Shown: in pieces, positions 33,154-45,420 of the stretch
Layout: every line of letters starts with the position of its first letter
How positions within the stretch are numbered: the first letter of the stretch is position 1
DNA from: Acorus gramineus
Lineage: Eukaryota > Streptophyta > Magnoliopsida > Acorales > Acoraceae
DNA: 64,000 nt
Direction: 5' to 3'
NCBI GenBank assembly: GCA_030737835.1
Contig: JAUJYN010000034.1
Span: forward strand, 682,001-746,000
Notes under the pieces: generated by a model
Database searches by the model: none
Seen by the model: the letters and a program-made list of their open reading frames with translations, nothing else
Told to the model about the DNA's origin: nothing
Position numbers and translations under genes: made by a program

Positions 33154-34013
33154 ATTGTCCCTCATCGAACGGAGTCTTTGTGTGAAATAGAAAGACTTCG
33201 ATCGATGATAAGAAAAGAGACCCTTATTTTGGCTGGCCCGACCTTCAAGAAGTTTAGGTAACAAGACTGGTACTATTTAGGGAGTTGATTTAGACTGTCA
33301 GAGGCTAGGTCTTGGATAGAATTTTCAAGCGAAAGGCTGATCAAGGTGGAAGGCGGAAAAAGTAAAGTAGCGAGTGATCCAACCCTCGGACAAGGTTCTT
33401 AGCCATCATGCACGGAGCAGCCCGGCATCAGTTTCCTTGTGCCTACCGTACCCGTGCTTGGGTAGCTCAGCAAATCAAGGGGATATCGCAGACAGAAAGC
33501 AAGTAAAGGTATTTGTGTTGGTGAATTGGATCATCTAAAGGATAAAAATTATGGAAAGGAACCAGAACTGAAGAAATTCGAACTGAATGGTATTGGAAAT
33601 GTGGTAAAACTTCTAAAGAGTTGTGTTTGATCAAGTAAGACTGGGAATGAACCAATACATGGCTGTTTGGATTAGAAAACTTGAAAATAAATGTATTTTG
33701 GCAGAGGGCAGGGGCGGCTAGTTGATTTGAGCTGGCAAGGAGGGGCTGCTAGTTGTTTTTAGCTGTCAGATAGGGGGCGGCTACTTGCGAGTAGCCGCCG
33801 GCTGACTGGGTCTCTTATAACCAAAAAAAGGACCCTCTCTCTCCCGCATGTTTTCAAAACGGTTGCTCTTCCCTCTCTTCTTCTTCTTCCTCGTTTGATA
33901 CCTAAAAAGCTTGGATTTCCTTGACTTTGATTTGCCATAGATCACTCCTTTCTTCTTGATTTCAAAGCCCTAGCTTCCTTCGGGGTTTTCCTTTCTTTGC
34001 GAAATCGGAGGAG
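33154..34013. other. Tat1 3' internal region and upstream region of the plant-mobile-domain gene
   Basis: No coding sequence recognised on either strand. At 33711-33799 there are GGCGGCTA-type palindromes. After them CTTATAACC (about 33814) and a CT-rich stretch (33834-33900) look like the promoter and leader of the plus-strand gene that starts at 34014. Confidence 0.45.
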
Positions 34014-37000
34014 ATGACGAATGGGAAGAAGACAGCTTCGATGATGAAGCATCTCCGGTCTTCACGAGAGCAGAGGGGGGCTGCCTCGGGGTCTAGCTCA
34101 TCGGAGAGCGACGGGTCGGAAAGGAGTGTTGTAGATGAGACGACCCAAACGGCGGAGACACCATTGGCGAGCGCAGGTGGAGGGTATACACGCAAGAGGA
34201 GGCTGGGGTCAATCGGCGGTCGCCGAAGGTGCAGGTTTGGAGGCTGGAGGATCGGCCGAAGGTGTTGTCGAGAGGTTGGGGATGAGGGAGTTTGTGAGGA
34301 GGTGAGGGCGTCTTTGGACGCCATTGTTGGGATGTCGGATAGGGAGGCCATAGAGGCCAAGGCTGAAGAGGAGGAGAGAAGGGCTATGGGTGCTTTTGAG
34401 GCGTTAACCTCTAGTGCGGTGGGCACGGAGGGAGGCGAGGGGGTCGGGATCGAGGCCGCGGAGGCTGAGGACACCGATGTTGGGGCTGAGACCACAAAGG
34501 CCGGGGGTGTTGGTGTAGGGGAGGCCGAGGAGGCCGTGTTTGAGGAGGAGGGAGATGATGACGGGATGGACGATCCCGACGAGGCCTAGGTGGAGGCTCC
34601 CGAGGCTACACGAGCCGTGGTATGCCTCTATTCTCTTTGTCTAGTCGTATATTATTTTTATACCTTGAATTATGTGTGTGAGTGCTTATGAATAAGTAGT
34701 TTTTAAAGTGTGGTCTATATGTTTGTGAATTTCTAAGAGGAGGGGCCATGCATGTAGTAGGGATAGTTTGATTATGGTGGGTTTTTTTTATTAAGCATGC
34801 AATTTCACAGTCTATAGAATGTTTTTAACATGCTTGCATAGTGGGTTTGTATATATGGTGCTGTTCTAGTACAAGGGAAGGTGGTGGGTTTGTATATGCA
34901 TTAACATGTAAGTTTAGGACAATTTTCAACATAAACATGCTTCGATGTGATGATATTATAGAAAGGTATGTAAGCATGTGTTCATGATCATGGTGGTGTT
35001 TTATGTAAAAAAGAAAAAAAAAAGAAAAAAGGGGGGGGACAATTTTTAATCATGATGGGGCTTTCATAAGTATGTTTTTATAGGAAAATATGTTTAGAAA
35101 AAGAAAAAGGCTTTATAAAGAAGGAAGTGAGTAGTGTGCAAGTGATAACTTTAAAATAAGTATGGTGGGATGAGTTTAGGGGGGTTTTGCATGCGTTTTA
35201 TTATGATTAGTTTTAAGCATGCTTTTTAAAGAGATTGACCACGGTGGGATAAGAGGGTAAAAGGTGAACTTCATATTTTATGCCTTGACATTCGATGTTT
35301 TAACTAAGCATGATCTTTTAATTAAATTTCGAAGCATTCTTACCTTCTGAGCGTTTTTATCGATCTAACCTCTTTCCCCATCTCTTTTCAGTGACCGAAC
35401 AACATATGAGCTTTATGGCACGGGACCAAGAGGTGGTATGATGCCCTAAGGCTGGAGGAGAGGAGCCTAGTGGATGGAGCGGGATTTCGCTCCTTCTTTC
35501 TGATCGAGCCGTTCCATGTCAACCGCCCTTATTTGGAGGAGTTGGCAGAGAGATGGGGCCCCGAGAGCTTTGCTTTCTTCTCCCTAATGGTGCAGTGATG
35601 CCGACGTTGGAGGATGTTCAGTGGATCACCGGTCTTCCGGTTTTGGGAGAGGCGGTGATCGTGACAACTCATGCCGACTACAAGGCACTGTTCCAAGAGC
35701 TGATCAGAGAGTGGGGAATCATGGAGCGGGAGAGGACGTTGAACCGGATTCCTCTCGGACAGCTTTCAAGGCAGTACGGCCTCAGCTTCTTCACACAGCG
35801 TCAGAAGGGTGAAGCTACAGCTAGCTTCGAGCGAAGACGGCTGATGATTGTAGCGAGAGAGGTGGCCGCGTGCCCACAGAGGGCACGGAGGGAGTTGAGG
35901 GCGTTCTTCCTCTATTTCTTTGGTCGGGTCCTCTTCTCGATGGCTTCTGACAAGGTCTCCTCTCACTCTCTGTTGCTAATGAGGGACCTAGAGGCCATGG
36001 GACGTTTTGCTTGGGGAGCCGCAATGCTCGCCCACCTCTTTGCGGAACTCTTGAAGAAGGTGAAGAGGGCCAGGGGCAAGAACCTTGGCGGTTTTGCCGC
36101 ATTTCTACAGGTATAGTTTAGTTAAGATAGAAATGATTTGACTTATGTTTATTTACTTCACCTGACTTTGGTTTTGACTTTCTTTCCGCAGATTTTTGGG
36201 TACGAGCACTTTGCCATTGCTCGTCCGACTCAGCTGGTCTTCAACCGCGCCCTGCCTTGGGCCATGAGATGGACTCCCCCGGGGTCTTCTCGTCTTCATC
36301 GTCTTGCACAGTTTTGGGAGGCCTTTCGTGTTTTAAAAGAAGAAGAGATATATTTTCTGGAACTCTAGCTTTTATTTGATTCTCTTTTGACTAAGCTCTC
36401 TTCTTTTCTTTCTTTGATATTTCGTTCTGTAGATGACTTGGAGGCCCTACACAGAGGAGGAGGTTCCTCCAGAGCTAGCGCAGGATATCTGGCTAATTTT
36501 CTTCAACGAGGTTGTCTTTCATGCGATCAGCTGGGTGGTCCGCCAGCTTGGGTACCATCAGTGGGTGCCCGAGGCTCTGCCAAAGCGTCCTCCGATCCCG
36601 GTAGCCAGAATTCCTCGGAACACGAACCTCCCGAGGAATTATGCAACATATGTGGCGGGATGGGTGAGCAGGGGGGACTCTAGTGGAGCGTCGTCCCGAG
36701 GTGACTAGCAGTGAGGAGTATATGGCCTGGTACAGCTAGGAATATGTCAGCATCCTTGGGACCATGGAGGAGGAGATCCCGGATGCTTATGTAAGAAAAG
36801 TTCTTTTCCCTTTCTTTTGCCCTTTTATTTTTCTTCTCCTTGTGTTTAATGTATCTCCTTTTGTAGGTTGAGCTGAATGAATTGGAGAAGAAACTCAAGA
36901 CCGCCAATGTGCACCTCCAAGCACGGACCGAGCAGGTAGAGGGGTTACGGGTGCAAAGGCGACACCTGCAGGAGCGGGTTCGGGTCCTTGAGGTTCAGGT

Positions 37001-37801
37001 TTATGCTCTGTCGAGAGTGAGAGCCGACAGTGCTTCTTCCTCTTCTGTTCCTCCTCCGTCCATGGTCTCTGATCGAGAGCTTGAATTAATGGATGAGCTA
37101 GGCTTGGCCCGGAGTGAGCTCCTAGCCACTCGGATGGAGCTCGATCTGGATAGGGAGAGGGCCGCCAGAGCCAAGGATGAGGTGGACCAGTTGAGGTTTG
37201 AGAGATCGTCGAGGGAGTAGGTGTTGGACCAGCTGTGGTCTGGGATGGTGTTGAGAGAGGAGGAGTCATCCATTCTACGCTATGAGCGAGACTCCCTTCA
37301 GGCTAGAGTGTCAGAGTTGGAGGCATCGGCTGGCGTGCCTGGTGGTTTGATGGGAGATTTGGTCCGCTCTCTCCAAGCGGTTGGGGACAGGGATCGGGAG
37401 GCTCTCAGGGTCTCGGAGGCGAGGGCACGGGAGCTTGAGGAGAGGTTGAGAGTTGCCGAGGATCGATCTAGAGGCATGGAAAGTCATCTTCGTCAGAGGT
37501 TGGAGAGAAGAGATCGGGATATGCAGCAAGTCCACCTCTGGGAGGCCACTATGCGAGGGAAGTTGGTTGGGGGAGGGTCTATGATGGAGGCGGATCTCGA
37601 CCTTCTCCCTCTCGAGCCTGACCACTCGGTCTCTGCCTCCCTAGCCACTGAAGCCACCTTCAGTCGAGGTTCCCACCCATCAGCAACCCGGAGTCGTGGG
37701 ATATATGTGAGGGCGGCTTCTTCGGTCCGTGAGACTCCTGCTGCTCCAGATGCTCAAGAAGCCCAGTCTTCTCACCAGCCACCGCTTCCTTCAGGCCATA
37801 T
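34014..37801 (+). pseudogene. Plant mobile domain (PMD) gene with coiled-coil tail, degenerate
   Basis: Multi-exon plus-strand gene. Exon 1 (34014-34619): acidic, low-complexity, with TAG at 34587. Intron 34620-35391. Exon 2 (35392-36110): the PMD (aminotransferase-like) core, with ERWGPESFAF, then LPNGAVMPTLEDVQWITGLP one frame away (frameshift about 35575). Intron 36111-36191. Exon 3 (36192-about 36368): YEHFAIARP and LPWAMRW, no clear donor. Exon 4 (36433-36790), shifted near 36680. Intron 36791-36866. Exon 5 (from 36867): long coiled coil with TAG at 37218-37220, cut at 37801 by element H. PMD proteins (MAIN/MAIL1 in Arabidopsis) act in transposon silencing, and many copies ride on mobile elements. 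It lies antisense to Tat1, so its introns could survive retrotransposition. Host-gene origin or MULE cargo are alternatives. Confidence 0.75.
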
Positions 37802-37817
37802 TGTGAGTAAACATTCC

Positions 37818-37874
37818 ATGTTCGCAAAGCGAACCCAATGGAAAACAACTACTCTCGATAATCACTTATCGAGA
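37818..37874 (-). other. Twin hairpin in the 3' LTR of H
   Basis: TGTTCGC, AAA, GCGAAC, then CTCGATAA, TCAC, TTATCGAG after a 22-nt spacer. Both stems are perfect. Confidence 0.65.
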
Positions 37875-38864
37875 TATCGAATACTACTGTACTCCCACAC
37901 GGTTGCGTCGCTCGGACACAGGGGGGGTGACACGCCCCAACTACCGGCTTAACAATCCGATAAGATAATGAATTCTCCTGAATTCCAAACGAGTGCATCG
38001 CTCGGATGCACAGGGGCGATTACATCGCTAGCGCTCTAACTAATATGGTACAACCCAACAACGGGTCATCCCCACGCCTATTTCAGATAGGCCTAATTAG
38101 TTTTAACATGCGCATATATTTTATAGGAGAATTTAATCTTAGTTATGTGCACGAACCATATGCACAATCACATATCAATTAATCATAGGGATACTCCCTA
38201 ATCATAGATTTACATCACAATAAATCATACAACATGCATGCATTGTCATTAATCACATAAGCACACAAGGCCTAACTTAAACATGCATTGGATATCACCA
38301 ACTTAAAAGAAAGGGTCAAGCGCGATCTCGCGCACTAACAGGTGCATGCCAATATTCCAAACGAACCTGAGTCGAGTAGGAAATCGCATTTACTTACTCA
38401 GTTCGTTCAGAGGGAGAGGGCGAGAGAGATCATCATCTCATGAAGCTGGTCATAGCTTTGCCCCATTAGCATGGGCGCAACAACTACACCACGCCCTCGA
38501 GTCTTATTGCAAGGGAATATTAGGCAGGTGCCCGGTATTAACTCAAACTTAATCATGTTCAATATTCCAATTAATATGGTGGGAGTAGTATTACAAAACT
38601 ACCTAAGGCATACCATATTTTATACATCCATACACATTTCAAACAATACATGCCCATACTAGAGGGGAGCATGCAACACAATCATTCATACATGTATATA
38701 AGCCTAGCATGCAAGATATCTACATATTATAGCTTAAGCATGGCCATACTACTTATCTAGACAAGTAGTATAGCTAGGGGGGGGGGGCATCGATGTGCGA
38801 CGCGTGTCTACGCGCTTTGGGCGCATCCCGAGAGGGGGGTGGGGGATTGGATCGAACCACTCAC

Positions 38865-38900
38865 CGATACCCGGATCGTCGCGCGTCCGGTCTACGAGAT
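38865..38900 (-). other. Microexon-like block of the 3' LTR of H, 36 nt
   Basis: Minus strand: TTTTGCAG (38901-38908), block starting ATCTCGTAGACC, donor GTGAGTGG. The donor for intron 1 is TTTTG|GTAAGG (exon end 39387). Confidence 0.5.
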
Positions 38901-39329
38901 CTGCAAAACACAACCAATGATCCATAATTAAATTATGGAACCTCCTATCACACATATAAGCTTACTTCATGAAAACCCTAACCCCTGATACTTCCATATT
39001 ATCACCCAAGACACATGCAACCAACTCCTTGACACTCAACCAAGCAAAACTGCTAAACCTGCTGCAACCAGCCCTACTAATTGGTCTTCACAGCACCCAA
39101 TACACTTCCAAATATTATGAAATAAATCATGCACATTCTATGATATGCTGGGATCATAATCCATGAAGACATTAGAACCTAATTTTGCCTCTACAAGCCC
39201 GAAACAAATCTGGATAGGCCATGCAAAACTGGTTCTAACTTACACCACAGATATCATAATGACCCCAAATTTCATATATAACATCTAGACACATAGCTGA
39301 TCAAATCATAAGAAGACATAATCCTAAAA

Positions 39330-39800
39330 ATATGCCTCTAAATACTAGATTCACTGAGATCTTTAAAAGACAGTGTGCTGCCTTACCAAAACAGGGGAAG
39401 GGAAATGGGGAGATGCGGGGTTCTCGACACACCCACGACCACCTCTACCACCACCACCACTACCACCACCTCATCAGCCACTCCACCAGCCTTCCTTGGC
39501 TGAAAACAGGGGGGGGGGAAGGCATGAGAAGGAGCTAATGAGAAGAGAAACAACAACAACAACTACAACACCCAAAGCTTGCACACACATACCTTTCTCT
39601 TTTCCTTTTAATGTTTCTTCTTCTCCTTCTTGTTCTTCCTCTTCTCTTTTTAAACACACAAAACAAAGAAACCAGGGAGTGGAGAGAGTGAGAGGGAGAG
39701 GAGGAGAAGGGGACGCCTACACCAATCACACACACACTCACACACACACACACACACCATTTATTAGTGAAAAGGGGTTTGGTGAGACTTGACTTAGTCA
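39330..39800 (-). other. Leader region in the 3' LTR of H
   Basis: Low-complexity sequence (CCACCACTACCACC runs, AACAAC repeats, CA microsatellite at 39721-39757) just upstream of the donor in element sense. Frames here on both strands are composition-driven. The counterpart is 49270-49700. Confidence 0.5.
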
Positions 39801-40166
39801 ACCCAACCAAGCAAAAAAACAAAACCCATTGACCTAGTCAATGGTCTTGTTTGACTTGGTCCAAGTCCACTTTGACTTGGTCAAAGTCACTCTTTGACAA
39901 TCCAGTGACGACCAAACCCGGATACGATTCGAAACTGTAAAATTTTCTAAAACGTTACCAGAATTTGATGAAATTTTTATGGGTAGTACTAAACGGTACC
40001 AGGACCCATAATATGCAGTCAGATTTCCAATCAGAGTACTCTAACTCCCGCAGGTGGCTAAAAGCTAAAATTTTAGCGGCTCCGATCAAAAAATTAAAAA
40101 GGCCCTGAATGACCCAGAAGTGACCAAGGCTTAACCGAAATGGCTCCAAATGACACAGGCATAACA

Positions 40167-40180
40167 TTCTTCCCCCCTTA
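40167..40180 (-). promoter_or_regulatory. Polypurine tract of element H
   Basis: Minus strand TAAGGGGGGAAGAA directly before the LTR start TGTTATGCC. This fixes the element's orientation and so the sense of every LTR of the family in the window. Confidence 0.85.
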
Positions 40181-41470
40181 GGAAATTTAGTCCTCGAAAT
40201 TTAAGGAAACCCAAAGGGAAGACCGCATATAGCAAGTATCTCGCATAGACCTTTTGCTCCCAAGTGGTCCATGCACCAGTCTGGCGCTACCGACACACTC
40301 TAATCAAAAGAACGGTCTTAGCGTGGAGCCTCTTCTCATGTTGGTCCTTGACCTCGATCCACTACTCCACGAACGACAAATCCAGCTCAAGGATAAGACG
40401 GTCGAACGGAGTGACATGAGCAGGATCTTGGACATAACGCCTCGGCCATGAGACAAGGACGACGTCGTGGGCATGAGCCAGCTGTGGGGGAAAGGCTACA
40501 TGACAAGCCACCTCCCCAATCCACTCAATGATGAGAAACAGTCCCATTAAAGAGCCAACTCAGCTTGCCCGAACGTCGAAACAGAGGATGCCCTTAAACT
40601 GGGACACCTTCACGAAAACATGGTCGCCAAACCCAAAGGTAAGCCCCTGGCGACGATGACCTGCGTAGCCCTTCTGTTGGTTCTGGGAGGTGCAGATGCA
40701 CACACGAACCAACCTGGCCACCGCAAGGTCAAACAACTAACTTATGGCCTCTCAACTGGCGCTCCTCAACCGTCCCAACACAAGGGAGGTATAAAACTGC
40801 GCCTGTAGAGTGCCTTTCACAGATCCATCTAGATGCTCGAATGGCAGTCGTCTTGTAGGCATACCCCAACAAATGGGTGGTGCCTCACCCAACTGCCCTC
40901 ATCACCGAGCACGCAGGTACTTAGCATGTCCTCCAAGGTCTGAATCGTCCTCTTTGTCTGGCTGTCCATCGGTGATGAAACGCTATACTTAAATGGAGGC
41001 TCGCGCCAAAGCCTGCCAAGGCTGCACCACAACCTCAAAGTAACCCTCGCGTCTCAACCGAAAATAGCACCGACCGGAGTGCCATGAAGACGAACAATCG
41101 CGAAGGTGAAAACCCACGTCAAGGCGTCCAGAGACTCAATCAGTCAGATTAGGGAGGGAAGCGCGGACTTAGTCAGTCGGTCATTGATCACCTAGACGGC
41201 GTCGTGACCCGAACGTGACATTAGCGAGTCCGCAACAATCCCCGATAACCCACTCCCACGTCCGCTGAGGAATCTCCATGGACTGACGCTTTCCAACGCG
41301 ATGATGATGATTCTCGAACTTTGCCTGAGGGCATGCCAACCTGGGGAAACAAGGTCACCCACATCACCTTTTCATCGCACTACTAGCAATCTCTATGAAG
41401 ACTACCTCAAAGTAGTCCACGGAAGCCCAATAAAACTTTTCACATCCATGAAGGCACCCGGCGCATTCGT
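40181..41470 (-). pseudogene. Element H pol remnant: integrase core and C-terminus
   Basis: The minus strand reads as a decayed Tekay/Del integrase. At about 41010-40870 SQTKRTIQTLEDMLSTCVL corresponds to the region with the third catalytic acidic residue, here lost (DSQTKR where DGQSER is usual). At about 40520-40365 IGEVACHVAFPPQLAHAHDV and RRYVQDPAHV match the integrase C-terminal/GPY region. At 41400-41470 NAPGAFMD belongs to RT and is continued across LTR I at 45181. Many stops and frame changes; much of RNase H and the start of integrase are missing or unrecognisable. Confidence 0.75.
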
Positions 41471-42703
41471 TGTCACGCCCCAGGCGTCCCCGAGACGTGG
41501 CAAAATAAAATATAATATCAGCTATCAATACCTGAGGTCAATAAGGACACCAACAACAATACACAAGGCGGCAAAGCAAGATAATGATAACTGACTGAAA
41601 AGCGGAAGCATAATATATAACAATGTCTGTAAATCAAAACATTATTACAGACCCGAATACACAATCAATGTCCTGTGAAAGCCAAGTCTAGACCAAAGAA
41701 AATACAACCTGTGCCACATGCATGATTTACAAAGCATAAAATGACTCTAGGAATGCTGACAGCCTCGCACTCGCCACCCGCCGGCAGAACGCTCCACGCC
41801 CATAAGACCACGCCACAGGAAGCTCCAGCTCCACGCCCAACACTGCCCCTGAAAAGAAACAGTATGCGAGGGGTGAGCTACAAGCTCAGTGAGTGGCTGG
41901 AAACCAATCACCATTCTACAGTTCAATACTTAATCAATTTCCTTTTTCAAGGAGAACATGGGTAGAAACCCAATGGATAACAGGGTCACGCGGCAGCGCG
42001 ACCAACCTCACCCCCACCCTCACTCCTGGAGGGAGTCTTTTGGGACTTATGGGGAGAGACCATACCGTCGGTCGAAGAGACCCGGATTTACTGGTCTAGA
42101 GACCATGCCGTCGGTCGAAGAGACCCGGATTTACTGATCTACTCAACACTACTGGATCATCTACATCTAGATAATCGCCCATCGATGTCCTTCAACATCC
42201 ATCACGAGACCGGACCCAACATCTATGGGAACGGTCGAACAACGAATGGGTCATGAGGCGACGCGTCTTCGCCTCATCCACACCCTCACTCCTGAAAGGA
42301 GGCATCTTGGAACTTTGGGAAGAGACTTAGACTGCTCTACACCCCTGGTCCACCGGTAGCCTCTCACGCTCCGTAGCTTACCTGGTATACTCCCACGATC
42401 AGCACTGTCCGTACACATCGGAGGTACCTACAGATGGGAGCCCTCTGTCATGACAGCCTGTCTAACACCGGGGATGTCACTACACGAATCCAACGAAGGG
42501 GAGAACGATTCCACGCTCACGACATCATTCATTAACCCTCTCCCGGGTAGTATCTACAACCCGATCTCCTCAACTCACCGCTCTACACCCTTGGTCCACC
42601 CGGTAGCCTCTCCCACCCTCATGGCCTCCGCCTAGTCCTCTGACAGGTATAGCCAACGCCGGGGAGTTCCTACATCGGATCCAACGAAGGGGAGAACGAT
42701 CCC

Positions 42704-42764
42704 ATGTTCGCAAAGCGAAACCCAATGGAAAACAACCACTCTCGATACTCGCTTATCGAGATAT
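42704..42764 (-). other. Twin hairpin of LTR I
   Basis: TTCGC, AAA, GCGAA, then CTCGATA around CTCGCT to TATCGAG. Confidence 0.6.
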
Positions 42765-43648
42765 CACACACATGCATAACAACAACCAACACACTCATAT
42801 TAACCTCAAAGTAGTCATAGTCCCTATACGGGAGTAACTACACAAGCCAGTGGGTCGTTACATCGCCGACCCACCACACCCTCACCCTCACCCTCAAAGG
42901 GGTGACATGGGCCTCTTGGGACTGACTAGACTGTTAATCACCCTTGGTCCACCGATAGCCTCTCCTCCACACCGTAGCTCGCCTGGTCTACTCCCATGAT
43001 CAGCACAGTCCGACGCATCGGAGGTGCCTACAGATGGGAGCCCTCTGTCAGGACAGCCTGTCTAACGCTGGGGAGTCCCTACACGGATCAAACGAAGGGA
43101 AGATAAACAGCCTACCCACACGCATGCGATCCTCTTGGATCCGTCGACAACGCTTCCTAACATTTCTAATGTCATGAATTCTCAAGAATTCCTCCAGGGC
43201 GCATAACTAAGATGCGGGGAAACATATATTATAACCACAAGGTTATAATATTCTCTAAGGCATGCTTACAACAATATAATCACATAATCCCATCTTGATT
43301 TAAATAAATTAAACTAAATGGGAACATGCATAGGTCGACGCTTTCCTAGCATGAAACATGGTGTCAGGATGAATAGGCCTCTATCCACAACATTAGGGTG
43401 CATATCCCTAGCATACAAGTCTAAGGTGGCATGGATACATCATATTGATCATGCATAGATCAAGGCTTTTAAGTACAGGACATGGTGTCCAAGCATGTAC
43501 GGGCCTCTATACACGATACATGGATGTATATTCCTAGCATGCAAATATCTACATATTAGTTAGGGGACCCCATCGATGCGCGACGCGCGTCGACTCGGGT
43601 CGAGCGCATCCCTAGAGAGGGAGGGGGGATTGGAATCGAACCACTCAC

Positions 43649-43687
43649 CTCACGACCCGGGACCTCGCGCATCCCATCCGACGAGAT
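43649..43687 (-). other. Microexon-like block of LTR I, 39 nt
   Basis: Minus strand: CTTGCAG (43688-43694), ATCTCGTCGG start, CGTGAG end, donor GTGAGTGG. Putative intron 1 is 43688-44360 (673 bp). Confidence 0.5.
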
Positions 43688-45180
43688 CTGCAAGGTAGGG
43701 GCATCCAACTGGTGAGAAACAACACAATTTACACAAAGAAATCATTAGAAATACCCAATACTCGGACAAGCATGCATACGGGCTCGCACGCATGCGAGCA
43801 CGCACGTACGCACGCGAGTCCGAGTGCCCTGACACCTCCCCCACACTTGGGCAGCCACACGCATGGCCCCCCGCACGCGCATGCACGAATGCGCACGCAC
43901 GCACGCACCCCAGCACCATCGGCGCACTGCCGCGCGCCTGCCCGCGCGCCCAGACGCGCTGCCACACGCGTGCGCATGCTCGCGCACCGCGCGTCCAGCC
44001 CGCGCCCTCGCGCAGCACACCGCGCACGCACCAGCACGTGCACGCACGCGCACGCACGCGCGCGCCCGCACTGGTCCCCAGCCCCGCGCCCAGGTGCATG
44101 CCTAGGCACCTGCTCCGCGCGCGCGCACGCTCGCTCGAACGCCCGCGCGCGCTCGTGCGCACTCGCGCGCACTCCCGCGTGCGCACGCGCCCGCGCGCGT
44201 TTGCGCGCCAGACTGCGCCCAGCGCGCGCCCAAGCCATCCCAACCTCATTTTAACCCTTCCCAACCCCTCACACACACCCTAACACATCTACCCAACATG
44301 CATGACCCTCCCAACCAACCCTAAGCCATAAAGATCAAGAAAAGGAGGGGAAAGGCTCACCTTTGGAGGGGAATGAAAGGGGGAGGCTCGGGGGCCCTCG
44401 ACGCACCCGCGACCACCACAACCGCCACCACCACTACCACCACCTCCTCAGCCTCTCCTCAGCCTCCTCTTCAGCTAAAAATCAGGGGGGAAGGACCATG
44501 GAAAGGGAGCTTGAGAGAGGGGAGAACAAACAACAACAACACACTTACACAAGCTTCTCTTCTTCCTTCACCCTCTCCTTCCCTTCTTCTCATTGGGACA
44601 AATTAACAAACACATGGGGGGTGTGTTTGCACGAGAGAAAGAGAGACATGAAAAGCTAGTCGTGGGAGTGAGATGGGAAGAGAGAGAGAGGAAGATATTT
44701 ATCACAAATATCTAAGGGGAAAAGACTAAGTCGCCCTTTGACCAGAAATTCTGCGCAAGCTTCACTGGAACAGCCATAACTTCTTCAATATAGCTCCGAA
44801 TTGTACAATTCCAAGTCCGTTGGAAAGCCAAGAAGATTATCTACAACTTTCATGTTCATGCCAAGATCAAATAATCTCTCTAGCTATTCCGAAATTAGAG
44901 CTAAACATAGAACAGGGCTGCTGCCAGAATTTCCATCCCCGGGGTATACTTGGAAAAATACCCATAACTTTTACTACAAGAATCCAGTTGATCTAATTCC
45001 ACTTCTGTACAAAAGCTAACTCAAAACTGGACATCTCATAGTAAACTCATATTTAAACCTCTTCATCTTGGATTTTAACAAAATCAAATCCAAATACCAA
45101 ATCGGGAATACATAACTTCTAAGAAAAAATTATGTACCCAAATTTTCAAACAGAGCGCTCCAAATGACACAGGCACAACA

Positions 45181-45420
45181 TTCGTCAACCCCGACAGCAG
45201 TACTTAAAACTCGTAGTGCCCAAAACGGTCACGAAAGGCCATCTACAGGATGTCGAACTCCCGGATCTCCAACTTGTGGTACCCTTGTGCGAAGATTGAT
45301 CTAACAGAAGACACTCGCTCCCAGAGCTGGTCAAATAGATCATCAATTCACAGCAAGGGGGGTACCTGATCTTCAATCCTCACGGGAAGATCAAAACAAC
45401 ACCTCGAACAATTAAGTCTA
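45181..45420 (-). pseudogene. Element H pol remnant: reverse transcriptase
   Basis: Minus strand around 45300-45185 reads GYHKLEIREFDIL, a stop, then FRDRFGHYEF and SGLTN, the RT block that in Tekay/Del elements precedes the NAPxxFM motif, which here resumes at 41470 beyond LTR I. The YxDD catalytic block cannot be recognised. In-frame stops show that the gene was dead. Confidence 0.75.

Larger units (their letters stand above)
37802..40166 (-). mobile_element. 3' LTR of element H, U5 side truncated (subfamily beta)
   Basis: 2365 bp matching 47730-50104 nearly base for base. It lacks the counterpart of 46635-47729. The 30-bp insert seen at about 49128-49160 in the other LTR is absent. It has no CpG-rich tract: its putative intron 1 (38901-39386) is ordinary sequence. 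Confidence 0.85.
41471..45180 (-). mobile_element. Solo LTR, copy I (subfamily alpha), nested in element H
   Basis: 3710 bp; plus-strand ends TGTCACGCCCC and GGCACAACA; perfect target-site duplication TTCGT (41466-41470 and 45181-45185). It splits the RT of element H between FGHYEF...SGLTN and APGAFMD, so both ends are fixed by the interrupted coding sequence. Features in minus sense: donor AAAG|GTGAGCC (intron from 44360), CpG-rich tract about 43770-44240, 39-nt block 43649-43687, inverted repeat 43226-43251, twin hairpin 42704-42764, ACCCTC repeats near 42880, acceptor CTTTTCAG at 41849-41856. Confidence 0.95.

Noticed and set aside
37797..37803. CATAT/CATAC as target-site duplication of element H, with TG at 37802 as the true LTR end
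   Set aside because: Only 4 of 5 bases agree, the other LTR continues 1.1 kb further to a proper end beside the primer site, and the flanks are unrelated elements in opposite orientation.
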